Part shown: positions 1 through 10,413 of the stretch, piece by piece | Layout: every line of letters starts with the position of its first letter | Position numbering within the stretch: the stretch's first letter is position 1 | Assembly: GCA_007571305.1 (NCBI GenBank) | Contig: RKRR01000133.1 | Location: forward strand, 20,387 to 84,386 | From: Candidatus Poribacteria bacterium | GTDB taxonomy: Bacteria; Poribacteria; WGA-4E; WGA-3G | DNA: 64,000 bases | Direction: 5' to 3' | The notes under the pieces: generated by a model | Databases searched by the model: none | Told to the model about the DNA's origin: nothing | What the model saw: only the letters and a program-made list of their open reading frames with translations | Translations under genes and position numbers: made by a program

Positions 1-3000
1 TTACTTCCTGTGCAAATGGCTCACCGGTTCTACCATCAAAGAGGATACTCTTACCGGTCTGTTTACTGCGTTCAGGTAGATCGGTCTTACCGAGCATTTC
101 AAAGATTTCCTCCTCTGTCGCACCATCAAATACAGGGGACTCTACTCGAATACCGAGTTCATGGCATGCCCATCCAAGATGAATTTCCAAGATTTGACCG
201 ACGTTCATTCGAGAGGGGACCCCTAACGGGTTCAGTACCAGTTCAACCGGGGTGCCGTCTGGGAGATAGGGCATGTCCTCAGCGGGCAAGATTTTGGCAA
301 CAACACCTTTGTTCCCGTAGCGACCCGCCATCTTATCCCCAACAGAAATCGGACGCTTGCTTGCGACGTAGACTTTGACGCGTTTGATGACTCCTGGTTT
401 CAGTTCATCACCCATCTCTAACTGTTGGAGTGCTCGTTCTTTCTCTTCAATGTAAGTGGTTATTCTACCTTGTGCCATCTCTTCAACGCGCTGGATATGC
501 TCCTTGGCATTCGGATCGGTTACATGGATGTCTGAGAAAGACAAACTACAGGATTTACGCGCCTGCTGATAGTCAGAATCGGAAACATATTCTCCAACCG
601 CCAGTCGGCAACCTGGGTCAAAAATAGCGGTAATATGCCAGAGGCAGTCGGTTTTCAATTCCTTGGTAGTCCGGCTGAGTGCTGCCCATTCATTCGCGGT
701 TAACCGCTGCCCCGCCGCTATAGGACGCGCGGGGAAATCCCTGGATATTCGTAGATAATCGCTGTCGGAGAGTTCTTGACCTTCAGTCAAGGGACACTCA
801 GGCTCGAAAACTTCGTTAATTCGCCAAAACAACTCGGCTTGTAGACCGGGATACGCTTGACTAAAGTTCACCCATTCTTCTTCATTCAATCTCTGCGTCT
901 CAACGACAGGGCATCCAGCTGCTTCAATCTGTTCGGTAATCCCAGTCTCAAACTCAGAACGCTCACACGGTTGCAATACAGCGTCATCTGTAAGCTCATA
1001 GAAATCCCAATTATCGGGTTCTGACTCACCGCTGGTTACCAATACACCAAATCGTGCTTCTGCTGCTGCAAGCATTTCCATCAGATGTTCGGAATTGTAC
1101 CCATTTTCAGTGTCCTCATCTTCATACATAACAATAGCAATCACACTGTTATCGTAACCCTGAAGTACAGCATCAGCGTCTTCTAAGTCTTCATCTACAG
1201 GCTCCGTCTCCTGCAAGAATGGCTCCGTGCTTCCTAAAATCGGTTTACATACTTCGGTAAAGTACTCTGGCACTGTTGAAGCATCCGAGGGATGAACCAC
1301 AATAGTAGGAATCGATTCAGGAACATCTGTTACCCTATAACCTGCTTCAGCACTAAAAGCTTCAGAGTTTGTATCTTCGGTTACCAGATGGTACTCATCT
1401 GCAGTGAAACCGGAAATATAAGCGTCCAAAGCCTCAGCTGTCAGAGGATCCCCAGCATGAGCGAAAGGTTCAGCATCACCTTTCGTTCCATTCACGGTGT
1501 AAAGCGACTCCGCAAGTTCACAGCCGATGAGTTTTTTGCGAATCGCTTCGGTTTTTCGGAGACGGGTAGAGGCGATCTGCTCGCGCGAAGTTTCCTCAAT
1601 CTCCTTGCGTTTCGCTTCGTAGCGCAAATTGTCAGCCATTGATAACCCTGATTCGCCTTGTGTCCAACCGCCACGACGGGAGACAGCATCCTGCTTACGG
1701 GAGAACACCTTTACATCGATGACAACGCCTTCAACACCGGGACGTATATAAGTCGAAGCATCTCTGACCTCTTTGACCTTTTCACCAAAGATCGCGCGTA
1801 GGAGTTTCTCTTCGGGACCATATTCACTTTCCCCTTTCGGTGTGATTTTTCCGACGAGAATGCTTCCGGCACCCACGACGCTCCCAACGCGAATAATACC
1901 CTCTTCATCGAGTTGGGTGAGCCGCTGCTCACTCACGTTCGGGATATCACGGGTGATCTCCTCCGGACCTACTTTCGTCTCACGCGCCTCTACCTCAAAT
2001 TCTTCAATGTGGATAGAGGTGAAGGTATCCTCCTTGATGAGCGTTTCACTTATCAGGATAGAGTCCTCATAGTTGTGACCACCCCACGGCATATAAGCAC
2101 AGAGTATATTCCGCCCAAGCGCGAGTTCACCACTCTCTGTAGAGGTGCCATCTACAATAACTTGTCCGGCTTCAACTTTATCGCCCACCGCAACAATGGG
2201 ACGTTGGTGGATACAGGTGCCGCTGTTACTTCGTTGGAAGGTCTTGAGTGTGTAGACATCGTAGCCCATTGCGCTGAACGTGTTTTCACCCTTGTCGTGA
2301 TGAAGTGTTTCGCCAGTATATATAAGAATCTCATCGGCGGAAACACTTTCGACGGTCCCGGCTCGATCCGCGGTGATGAGCGCGCCTGAATACAGGGCAG
2401 CGGGTGCTTCCATCCCCGTTCCGACGAGTGGTGCTTCTGGACGGACAAGTGGTACAGCCTGACGTTGGTGATTAGCTCCCATCAACGCACGGTTTGCGTC
2501 CTCGTGTTCCAAGAATGGAACCAGCGCGGCAGAAATGCCAACGATCTGTTGTGGGGACACACCAATATAGTCCACTTTTTCCATCGGAAGGGATAGCACA
2601 TCTTCTCCACTCCGTACAGGGAGTGTATTCTCATAAATACCTGCACCACCATTTCCAGATTTTTGGGTGTCGCGCAAGGGTGCCTTCGCGGCGATGTACG
2701 CAGTATCCTCACTATCTGCTGTGAGATATTCCACTGGACCCAGCGCAGGACCCTCCTCAACCTTATGATAGGGTGTTTCTATAAAGCCGTAGGGGTTTAT
2801 ACGTCCATAACACGCCAAAGAAACGATAAGTCCGATGGACGGACCCTCAGGCGTTTCTAAGGGGCAGACACGTCCATAGTGTGTTCGATGGACATCCCGC
2901 ACAGCTGCCGTAGCCCTATCTCGGTGAAGCCCACCGGGACCGATCGCCGAGATACGACGCTTATGTGTCAATTCATCCAAGGGATTAATCTGTTGCATGA

Positions 3001-4765
3001 ACTGTGACAGTTGGTTGGACCCAAAAAATTCCCGAAGTGCCATCATCAACGGCTTCGGATTTATCAGAGAAGACGGGACGACCTTTGCAATATCGCTGTT
3101 GGTACTCAAGCGTTCGCGCGTAGTCCTGCGAATCTGGAATAAACCCATTCGAAACTGGTTTTCGAGGAGCTCACCGATAACACGGACACGGCGATTACCA
3201 AGATGATCGAGATCGTCTTTCGGGGCAATCCCATTGTGGACTTTAAGGAGATAACCGACTGTAGCGGCAATATCTTGGGGACGGAGCGTGCGTAATGTCT
3301 CTGGAGGTGGCTCACCATAAATGGGAATATTCTGAAATTTTCGATTCAGTTTGTACCTTCCAACGACACCTAAATCGTATCGATGGGCATCAAAGAGCAA
3401 CCATGAAAGGTGTTTGCGAGCGTTCTCTATGCCAGCAGGGTCCCCAGGTCTCAGTGTGCGGAAAATTGTAAGCAGTGCGGCATCTTGTAAAGTATATGGC
3501 TCTTCATAGTCCGCTTGTCGGTCGAGCTCCAATGTGTTACGTAAAAATCGGATGTGCTGGCAGTCTTCCTCATCCAGTACGATGAGTGCCTCAACGCCAG
3601 CTTCACTGAGGCGTTCCAATTCTGTTTCAGTGAGCAACGTGTTCGCAGTGAGGAGTACTTCGCCAGTTACGTGGTTGATAACGTCCTCCGCGCAGACTCT
3701 GCCGACACTTTCCTGACTACTTTGGGACAAAAGTCGTTCAGCTGTGAACGCTTTGCTTCCGTAACGGGCGCGTGCCTCTTCGTATTCTGAATTCGTTAGC
3801 AATTGTCCGGGAACAAACTCACATCCACTGTTATGGGTGTCAACCACACGTCGAAGAAGTTCAGTTTCAAAACCCTTCCATTTTCTGCGAAGGCTCGTAC
3901 GCTTGTTATATGTAAGTTCTTGTCCAATCTCCAGTGGGCAGTCCTTATCAGTGACTTCTATAACGCGATAACACTTCTCTACTTCAAGATCAGGATAGTC
4001 TCGGTTGGCTTGTCGAAAGTCGGTAGCATTTAACAAATCACCTGATTTGAGTTGTTTTGTCGGGCCTGCTACATCGGTAACCTCCCATCCGGCAAGCACA
4101 AGTCGTTCCGTTTTCGCGTAAAGTTTCAGAATGTCGGCATCCGACCCCCAACCGAGTGCCCGAAGTAGCACAGTAGCGGGTAGTTTTCTACGCTTGTCAA
4201 TGCGGACGTAAATCTGATCTTTAGTGTCTATTTCAAATTCAACCCATGCTCCTCGATACGGGATAATTTGAGCGGTCGGTGTACTCCGCCCCGTCGGTAA
4301 TGATTTTTCAAGGAAAATTACGCCCGGTGAACGGTGCAGCTGACTCACGATGACACGTTCACTGCCGTTGACAATGAAGCTACCGTTTTCAGTCATTAAA
4401 GGGACTTCACCGAGATACACATCGGATTCTCGGATATCCACAACGTGAGGGTCATCTGCATCCGAGTCTGACTCACGCAGGACAAGCATAATACGGGCAG
4501 TCAGTGATACTTGATATGTTACACCGCGCGCAACACATTCTTGGAGCGTATATTTCGGTGTACCAAGGCTGTAACTGACAAATTCAAGACTGTTAACCTC
4601 CGAAAAGTCGGGAATCGGAAATACTTCCTTAAGCACCGCTTGGAGGCCAATATCCGGACGTTCATTCGGTGGGATATTTCGTTGTAAGAAGGCATCATAG
4701 GAAAGCTTTTGGGTCTCTATGAGGTTCGGAAGCTCGGTCCGAACCTGCGTTTTGGCAAAAGACAT
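1..4765 (-). CDS. rpoB: DNA-directed RNA polymerase subunit beta (3' end truncated by the window edge)
   Basis: Reverse-strand translation from ATG at 4765 gives MSFAKTQVRTELPNLIETQKLSYDAFLQRN..., later ...GDELKPGVIKRVKVYVASKRPISVGDKMAGRYGNKGVVAKILPAEDMPYLPDGTPVELVLNPLGVPSRMNVGQILE..., matching RpoB motifs. Absent from the ORF track because no stop lies within the window. Confidence 0.96.
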   Translation of the reverse strand, partial: MSFAKTQVRTELPNLIETQKLSYDAFLQRNIPPNERPDIGLQAVLKEVFPIPDFSEVNSLEFVSYSLGTPKYTLQECVARGVTYQVSLTARIMLVLRESDSDADDPHVVDIRESDVYLGEVPLMTENGSFIVNGSERVIVSQLHRSPGVIFLEKSLPTGRSTPTAQIIPYRGAWVEFEIDTKDQIYVRIDKRRKLPATVLLRALGWGSDADILKLYAKTERLVLAGWEVTDVAGPTKQLKSGDLLNATDFRQANRDYPDLEVEKCYRVIEVTDKDCPLEIGQELTYNKRTSLRRKWKGFETELLRRVVDTHNSGCEFVPGQLLTNSEYEEARARYGSKAFTAERLLSQSSQESVGRVCAEDVINHVTGEVLLTANTLLTETELERLSEAGVEALIVLDEEDCQHIRFLRNTLELDRQADYEEPYTLQDAALLTIFRTLRPGDPAGIENARKHLSWLLFDAHRYDLGVVGRYKLNRKFQNIPIYGEPPPETLRTLRPQDIAATVGYLLKVHNGIAPKDDLDHLGNRRVRVIGELLENQFRMGLFQIRRTTRERLSTNSDIAKVVPSSLINPKPLMMALREFFGSNQLSQFMQQINPLDELTHKRRISAIGPGGLHRDRATAAVRDVHRTHYGRVCPLETPEGPSIGLIVSLACYGRINPYGFIETPYHKVEEGPALGPVEYLTADSEDTAYIAAKAPLRDTQKSGNGGAGIYENTLPVRSGEDVLSLPMEKVDYIGVSPQQIVGISAALVPFLEHEDANRALMGANHQRQAVPLVRPEAPLVGTGMEAPAALYSGALITADRAGTVESVSADEILIYTGETLHHDKGENTFSAMGYDVYTLKTFQRSNSGTCIHQRPIVAVGDKVEAGQVIVDGTSTESGELALGRNILCAYMPWGGHNYEDSILISETLIKEDTFTSIHIEEFEVEARETKVGPEEITRDIPNVSEQRLTQLDEEGIIRVGSVVGAGSILVGKITPKGESEYGPEEKLLRAIFGEKVKEVRDASTYIRPGVEGVVIDVKVFSRKQDAVSRRGGWTQGESGLSMADNLRYEAKRKEIEETSREQIASTRLRKTEAIRKKLIGCELAESLYTVNGTKGDAEPFAHAGDPLTAEALDAYISGFTADEYHLVTEDTNSEAFSAEAGYRVTDVPESIPTIVVHPSDASTVPEYFTEVCKPILGSTEPFLQETEPVDEDLEDADAVLQGYDNSVIAIVMYEDEDTENGYNSEHLMEMLAAAEARFGVLVTSGESEPDNWDFYELTDDAVLQPCERSEFETGITEQIEAAGCPVVETQRLNEEEWVNFSQAYPGLQAELFWRINEVFEPECPLTEGQELSDSDYLRISRDFPARPIAAGQRLTANEWAALSRTTKELKTDCLWHITAIFDPGCRLAVGEYVSDSDYQQARKSCSLSFSDIHVTDPNAKEHIQRVEEMAQGRITTYIEEKERALQQLEMGDELKPGVIKRVKVYVASKRPISVGDKMAGRYGNKGVVAKILPAEDMPYLPDGTPVELVLNPLGVPSRMNVGQILEIHLGWACHELGIRVESPVFDGATEEEIFEMLGKTDLPERSKQTGKSILFDGRTGEPFAQEV

Positions 4766-4913
4766 TCTCTCATTTTTCTCGCGGGACTTTTTGTTCACTG
4801 AATGAGGTCTCCCTACTTGGCGGTGGTTACGCAGTTTGCAAATTGACTTTTGAAAGAATCTGCTTCTTCAACTGCCTTTTCCATCTTAATATGGTGACAT
4901 AGCATAACAGAAT

Positions 4914-4942
4914 ATTATACATTATATTTCGCGAAATGTCAA
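4914..4942 (-). promoter_or_regulatory. Sigma70-type promoter for rpoB
   Basis: Minus strand TTGACA-17 nt-TATAAT (TTGACATTTCGCGAAATATAATGTATAAT), about 150 nt upstream of the rpoB start. Confidence 0.75.
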
Positions 4943-5051
4943 GATAGAACTAAAAAATCACATTTTTTTGCATTTTAATGAAATAAGGTATGAGATTAAT
5001 CCTTAAAATCAAAATCGCAATTTTTATACCGATCAGCAAGGCATTGGCATC

Positions 5052-5178
5052 TTATAGTAAAATTCGAAAACATGTTCACACGTGTAGCATAGCCTGTTAG
5101 GCTGTGCCAGTCAGAACAGATAACTTCAGAGTTCGCACGATGCCATGAATGTCCAAGTAATTACGGAATTTACTATAA
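5052..5178 (+). mobile_element. Family-1 MITE-like element
   Basis: TTATAGTAAAATTCG...ACGGAATTTACTATAA terminal inverted repeats with an internal GCATAGCCTGTTAGGCTGTGC hairpin; homologous to copies at 13828, 17301, 22632 and 42117. Confidence 0.8.
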
Positions 5179-5231
5179 ATGTGCTGTTCACGACATCTGA
5201 TAAAGATGCAATTCGCATTATTGAGGATCAC

Positions 5232-5780
5232 ATGGGAGCAATCACAACACCGATACAGGTTAAAGCAATCATCGGCGTGCTGACACCGGAGCCCAATGTC
5301 CTACCAACAGTTTATACGGAACTGACACATCGCCTTGGACCCATTGATTACACAAGTGAATTAATGCCTTTCACGAGCACAGCCTACTACGAGGCTGAAA
5401 TGGGACCAGACATTCAACGACAATTTATCAGTTTTGAAAGACTTATCGATGCTGGCATGTTGGCAGCGATGAAGTTGTTCACGAATAACATAGAGCAAGT
5501 GTTTGCGATAAAAAAGTCCGATGGAGACGCGCGGCGGGTCAATTTGGACGCGGGTTACATCTGCTTAGCAAAACTCGTGCTTGCGTCAACAAAAGACCAT
5601 GCCCATCGTATCTACCTCAGCGACGGTATTTACGCCGAAATTACACTCCGCTTCTATCGCAAAACGTTCCAACCCTGGGAATGGAGTTATCCCGACTACC
5701 GATTACCAACATATATCGCTATTTTTAACCATATTCGCAGAATCTATAGGAAACAATTAACAAATGCAGAAATATCTTAA
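5232..5780 (+). CDS. DUF4416 family protein
   Basis: MGAITTPIQVKAIIGVLTPE...NLDAGYICLAKLVLASTKDHAHRIYLSDGIYAEITL resembles DUF4416. The track start at 5145 lies inside the MITE; ATG 5232 fits family starts better. Confidence 0.75.
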   Translation: MGAITTPIQVKAIIGVLTPEPNVLPTVYTELTHRLGPIDYTSELMPFTSTAYYEAEMGPDIQRQFISFERLIDAGMLAAMKLFTNNIEQVFAIKKSDGDARRVNLDAGYICLAKLVLASTKDHAHRIYLSDGIYAEITLRFYRKTFQPWEWSYPDYRLPTYIAIFNHIRRIYRKQLTNAEIS

Positions 5781-6945
5781 AAAGATGCAAGGTTCCACAT
5801 CCTGGCACTACACAAAAACGCTGTTCCTCACCGTTCTCACGGGTGCTCTTTGGACGTATCTTCTATACAACACCGATGCTGAAGTCGCAGACCAAAACCA
5901 TCGTGCGCGAGCACGCGACATCGGTATCCAGATCGGTACCATCCCAACCGGCACACACAATGCCATCACTGATGTAGACGGCGTGAAAGTCGGACATGTT
6001 ACCCTGAACGAAGGCGATTCAATTCGTACGGGTGTTACCGCTATCCTTCCAAGTGATGATATTTGGACAGCACGTCTATTCGGCGCGGCGCATGTCATTC
6101 ATGGCAACGGTGAAGCAACAGGCATCGCTCGTATTAATCAAGCTGGATGGATTGAGTCTCCCATTTTGCTCACAAATACACTCAGTGTTGGAGCAGTCCA
6201 CGACGGTGTTGTACGTTACATTGTGAAACGATATCCAGATAACAACATTGTGCTGCCAATTGTGGCGGAGTGCTACGATGGTGGTTTGAACGACATCAGT
6301 GGGCTCCACATTACAGCACAGCACGCGATCGAAGCGATTGAGAACGCCACTGACGGTCCCGTAACCGAAGGAAGCATTGGCGGCGGTACTGGCATGCGGT
6401 GCTACGGGTTTAAAGCCGGAATCGGCACCGCTTCTCGCGTTCTGTCTGAGGAACGCGGTAGATGGACAGTCGGTGTCCTCGTCAATTCCAATGGAGGCCG
6501 TCGTTCGCAACTGCGAATTGATGGTGTCCCTGTCGGTAAAGAAATTGTCGGATCCCCGCCGAAACTGGGTAGGGACGGCTCGTTTATTATTGTTATCGCA
6601 ACGGATGCCCCGTTGACGCATCGCCAATTGAAACAGTTAGCGATGCGCGCGACGCATGGACTTGCTCGTACAGGTACACCGAGTACAGACGGGAGCGGTG
6701 AATTCGTCATCGCATTTTCCACTGCAAACATTTTTCCACGTCGGACCGAAACCGGCACTTTCCACATCGAGATGCTCATCAACGGACGGCTCAATTCACT
6801 TTTTCAAGCGGTTATCGAGGCCACAGAGGAGGCTATCGTCAATTCCATGACGATGGCGACTACAACCACCGGACGCAACGACAGAACGATGTACGCGATT
6901 CCGTTAACAGAACTACAAAAGGTGATGAAGGCATACGAACATTGA
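5764..6945 (+). CDS. P1 family peptidase (DmpA/BapA-like, S58)
   Basis: ITDVDGVKVGHVTL, RTGVTAILP, GNGEATGI, GSIGGGTGMRCYGFKAGIGTASR motifs. Confidence 0.85.
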   Translation: MQKYLKKMQGSTSWHYTKTLFLTVLTGALWTYLLYNTDAEVADQNHRARARDIGIQIGTIPTGTHNAITDVDGVKVGHVTLNEGDSIRTGVTAILPSDDIWTARLFGAAHVIHGNGEATGIARINQAGWIESPILLTNTLSVGAVHDGVVRYIVKRYPDNNIVLPIVAECYDGGLNDISGLHITAQHAIEAIENATDGPVTEGSIGGGTGMRCYGFKAGIGTASRVLSEERGRWTVGVLVNSNGGRRSQLRIDGVPVGKEIVGSPPKLGRDGSFIIVIATDAPLTHRQLKQLAMRATHGLARTGTPSTDGSGEFVIAFSTANIFPRRTETGTFHIEMLINGRLNSLFQAVIEATEEAIVNSMTMATTTTGRNDRTMYAIPLTELQKVMKAYEH

Positions 6946-6949
6946 TATA

Positions 6950-9106
6950 CTAAGCGGAGTTGACGCGATTGAGATCGGGTGCCAGAGACGATGGCACAAC
7001 TTCATAATGTGAAAATTCCAATGTAAATGCCCCACGTCCTTGTGTCATTGAGCGAAGCCGAGTTGTGTACTGGAACGTCTCCGAAAGTGGTATAAAGGCA
7101 TTGATGACATTCTGTGTCGATTGCGATGGACTCCGTGTATCGGATGTATCCTGCGTTATGCTCTCGTTAATCTGCGCTCGACGTGAGTTCAGGTCACCAA
7201 TGACTTTGCCAACATGCTCATCAGGAACAGTAATATGCATCCGCATAATTGGTTCTAACAACAAAGGATTCGCTTTTCTGGTTGCGTTTTCAAACGCCAA
7301 GATAGCTGCCGCTTCATACGCGACCTCCGAAGAATCCGTTGGGTGGTAGGAACCACCCGTGAGCGTAACCTTTACGTCCTGCATCGGATATCCGATGCGA
7401 GGACCTGTTCCCATAGCACCTTCCAATGCTTTCTCAATGAACGGGACGTACTGCCGAGGGATCTGGGTTTCGTCAGTGTTATCTTCAAACTGAAACCCGG
7501 CCCCACGTGCTAACGGCTCAACGGTTAGCAGGACATCACCGTATATCCCTTCTTCATCTGTTTTATGGATGTGTGTCCCGCGAGCCTCTGCCAGCGTCCT
7601 GATAGTTTCACGATATGCTACCTGCAGTTTGCTCACCCGAGCATTGACCCCGAATTCGCGTATCATGCGGTCTGTGAGGATCTCTAAATGGAGTTCACCC
7701 ATGCCAGAGATAATCCGTTGTCCGGTCTCTTTGTCTATCCCGACAGTGAAGGTTGGATCCTCATCCATCAATTTTTCGAGTGTTTCCTCCAAGGCATCCG
7801 CATCACTCGCGCGATCAGGTTCAATGGCAACCGAAATAACCGGATCGGGAAAAGTGATGGACTCCAACAGAATATGTTCTCTCGGATCAGTCAGAGTATC
7901 GCCGGTTTTGGTGTCCTTAAGTCCGATGAGTGCAACAATATCACCGGCGTAAGCCGCATCACAGACTGCCTCCTTATTGGCGTGCATCTGTAGGATACGA
8001 TTAATCCGCTCGCGTTTTTCAGAACGGACGTTATAGATGGTCTCCCCTCGCTTGAGTACACCTGAATAGATACGACAGTAGACGAGTTTATCCACCGTTG
8101 GATGGCTTGCCACTTTAAATGCTAACGCTGAAAACGGGGCAGCGTCGTTTGCAACACGTGTCACTATATCTTGCTCTTCGGCTGCTTTTTTCGCGCGTTT
8201 GGAACGTTCCCCGCCAGAGGTGGGATGTGGTACAGTCCCTTCAATGGGAGGCACGTCAACAGGGGACGGTAGAAAATCGATGACCGCATCCAATAAAGGT
8301 TGAACGCCTTGATTCTTTAAAGAACTTCCGCACAGCACAGGGAAGAGTCTCCCTTGCAGTGTCGCTGCCCGGATAACCGTTCGTAACTCGGCATGGGTTA
8401 TCTCTTCACCTCCCAAGTATTTTTCAAACAACGCCTCATCTTCGACGGCAACAGTCTCATAGAGGGTTTCTTGTGCTTGGGCAGCTTCATCTTGAAACTC
8501 GGGCGGAATTTCTGCTTCCACATACGTCTGTCCGAGATCGGTTTCGTCCCAGCGCATCGCCTTCTGCGTCACGAGATCAATAACACCGGTGAAATCGGCC
8601 CCTTCACCCATCGGTAATTGGAGGGGTAACGGGTTAGCACCTAACTGTCCCTGGATCATTTCCAGAACGCGGGTGAAATTCGCACCAACCCTATCCATCT
8701 TATTAACGAAGACGATACGTGGCACATCATAGCGTTCGGCTTGACGCCAAACCGTCTCTGACTGTGGCTCGACACCACCGACAGCACAGAAAAGGGCAAT
8801 TGCACCATCCAAAACTCGTAAGGATCGTTCCACCTCCACTGTGAAGTCGACGTGTCCGGGTGTGTCAATAAGGTGGATTGCATGTTCTCGCCAGAAACAG
8901 GTCGTCGCGGCGGCAGTAATCGTTACGCCGCGTTCCCGTTCCTGGACCATCCAATCCATCTCAGCAGTACCGTCATCTACTGCACCGATCTTATGCTTTT
9001 TACCGGTGTAGAAAAGGATCCGTTCGGTTGTGGTTGTTTTGCCAGCATCAATGTGCGCTGCTATGCCGATATTGCGCACGTTTTCAATGGAATATTCGCG
9101 TGCCAT
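6950..9106 (-). CDS. fusA: Elongation factor G
   Basis: [35 protein letters not shown]...[22 protein letters not shown]; full-length EF-G. Confidence 0.95.
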   Translation of the reverse strand: MAREYSIENVRNIGIAAHIDAGKTTTTERILFYTGKKHKIGAVDDGTAEMDWMVQERERGVTITAAATTCFWREHAIHLIDTPGHVDFTVEVERSLRVLDGAIALFCAVGGVEPQSETVWRQAERYDVPRIVFVNKMDRVGANFTRVLEMIQGQLGANPLPLQLPMGEGADFTGVIDLVTQKAMRWDETDLGQTYVEAEIPPEFQDEAAQAQETLYETVAVEDEALFEKYLGGEEITHAELRTVIRAATLQGRLFPVLCGSSLKNQGVQPLLDAVIDFLPSPVDVPPIEGTVPHPTSGGERSKRAKKAAEEQDIVTRVANDAAPFSALAFKVASHPTVDKLVYCRIYSGVLKRGETIYNVRSEKRERINRILQMHANKEAVCDAAYAGDIVALIGLKDTKTGDTLTDPREHILLESITFPDPVISVAIEPDRASDADALEETLEKLMDEDPTFTVGIDKETGQRIISGMGELHLEILTDRMIREFGVNARVSKLQVAYRETIRTLAEARGTHIHKTDEEGIYGDVLLTVEPLARGAGFQFEDNTDETQIPRQYVPFIEKALEGAMGTGPRIGYPMQDVKVTLTGGSYHPTDSSEVAYEAAAILAFENATRKANPLLLEPIMRMHITVPDEHVGKVIGDLNSRRAQINESITQDTSDTRSPSQSTQNVINAFIPLSETFQYTTRLRSMTQGRGAFTLEFSHYEVVPSSLAPDLNRVNSA

Positions 9107-9126
9107 TTTTCCTTACAGATTCGTGC

Positions 9127-10128
9127 CTACATGCTATTGTTCCATTGAAGAACAACACCGAGTAAGCCAGGGTTCCACTCCATGAGGAGTTGATATGCTT
9201 TTGCTGCGTCTTTTCCGGGGACGCGATGGCTAATCAACGGGGTAACGTCGAACCGCTTCTGTGTGATGAGTGATAGCAGCAAGAGGCTATCCTCTTCAAG
9301 CGTCCAGAAATTCGGTGAGGAGTCTTGACGCGGACGGATAGAATTGTGGGCACCATATAGAATGAGGCCTTTTTTATGCACATCGCGATAGAAGTTCACG
9401 CTCGGTGTTTCCCCACGCGTACTCGCCAACAACACGACTCGGGCATCACGCCCCGCAACATCTAAAGCCGTGCTGATTGCGTCAGGGTGCCCAGTCGCCT
9501 CAATAACAACTGCTGGTCCATTGCCTTGAGTTGCGTCACTTAACTGTTCGGAGAAATCGGTATCTTCTGGATTGAAGGTATAGTCTGCTCCCACTTTTTT
9601 AGAGATTTCAAGACGACTGTCGGTGAGATCTGCAGCAATAAGCGGCAGTGCTCCACTGAGTTTTGAAAGTTGCATCGCTGATAAGCCGATGAGTCCCTGG
9701 CCCAAAATTAATGTTGCTTCTCCCAATTCAACCCGTGCTTTTCGGACACCTTGCAGCGCAATCGCTCCAAGATTAAAGAAAACCGCCTCTTCGGCTGGAA
9801 CATCAGCGGATGCTATCTTGAGTAAGCGACTCGGCGAAGCCACAAAGTGGCTGTTATGTCCCTGTGTTGAAGCGACACGGTCACCTACCTCACAATCGGT
9901 GACTGCCTTTCCGACCTCTATTATTGTGCCGATATTGCTGTAACCCGGGCGGGTCGGATACCTTCCTTGGGCATTCGGAAGTCCCAATAAAAACGCGCGC
10001 TCCGTGCCAGGGCTGATGAGTGTGCATTCCGTTTCGACAAGCACTTCATCATCTCCGATAGGCGGTAGCATAAACGTTTCAATGTCAACTTTAGCGCGCT
10101 CTGGCCAAACAACCCGTTGTGCTTCCAT
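9127..10128 (-). CDS. Zinc-binding alcohol dehydrogenase (MDR superfamily)
   Basis: ECTLISPGTERAFLLG, VEVGDRVAS-type region, GQGLIGLSAMQLSK Rossmann motif. Start trimmed to ATG 10128 because the upstream extension approaches MITE sequence. Confidence 0.8.
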   Translation of the reverse strand: MEAQRVVWPERAKVDIETFMLPPIGDDEVLVETECTLISPGTERAFLLGLPNAQGRYPTRPGYSNIGTIIEVGKAVTDCEVGDRVASTQGHNSHFVASPSRLLKIASADVPAEEAVFFNLGAIALQGVRKARVELGEATLILGQGLIGLSAMQLSKLSGALPLIAADLTDSRLEISKKVGADYTFNPEDTDFSEQLSDATQGNGPAVVIEATGHPDAISTALDVAGRDARVVLLASTRGETPSVNFYRDVHKKGLILYGAHNSIRPRQDSSPNFWTLEEDSLLLLSLITQKRFDVTPLISHRVPGKDAAKAYQLLMEWNPGLLGVVLQWNNSM

Positions 10129-10155
10129 CTCCAACCTCAATCTCTTAATATCACC

Positions 10156-10312
10156 TAAGTTGCTACTTTGTAGCATAGGAGACCGTTGGTTTCCTGTGCA
10201 TCTTCATGCTGAAAATCACACGGAATACACCCAACTTTTCCCAAAAATGAAGGAGTCTCGCTGAAAAAGGGTGTTCGTGTATCTGAAATCATAGAGGTAG
10301 CAATTTGGGTTA
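10156..10312. mobile_element. Family-4 MITE-like element
   Basis: TAAGTTGCTAC...GTAGCAATTTGGGTTA inverted ends with a 12-bp stem GCATAGGAGACC-GTT-GGTTTCCTGTGC; similar to 45954-46102. Confidence 0.65.
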
Positions 10313-10413
10313 ATATAGCAAAGGATAGTTGTTTTCAAGGAATATACCACAAAAACAACTATCCGTCAAGCATTCATCCGTGAACCCACAATATAGTAGG
10401 GCCATCGTGTTAT

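Noticed and set aside
1492-4033. Many short ORFs on both strands in 1-4800 (for example 1913-2389 +, 1773-2072 +).
   Set aside because: They overlap rpoB on the minus strand, which was omitted from the track only because it lacks an in-window stop.
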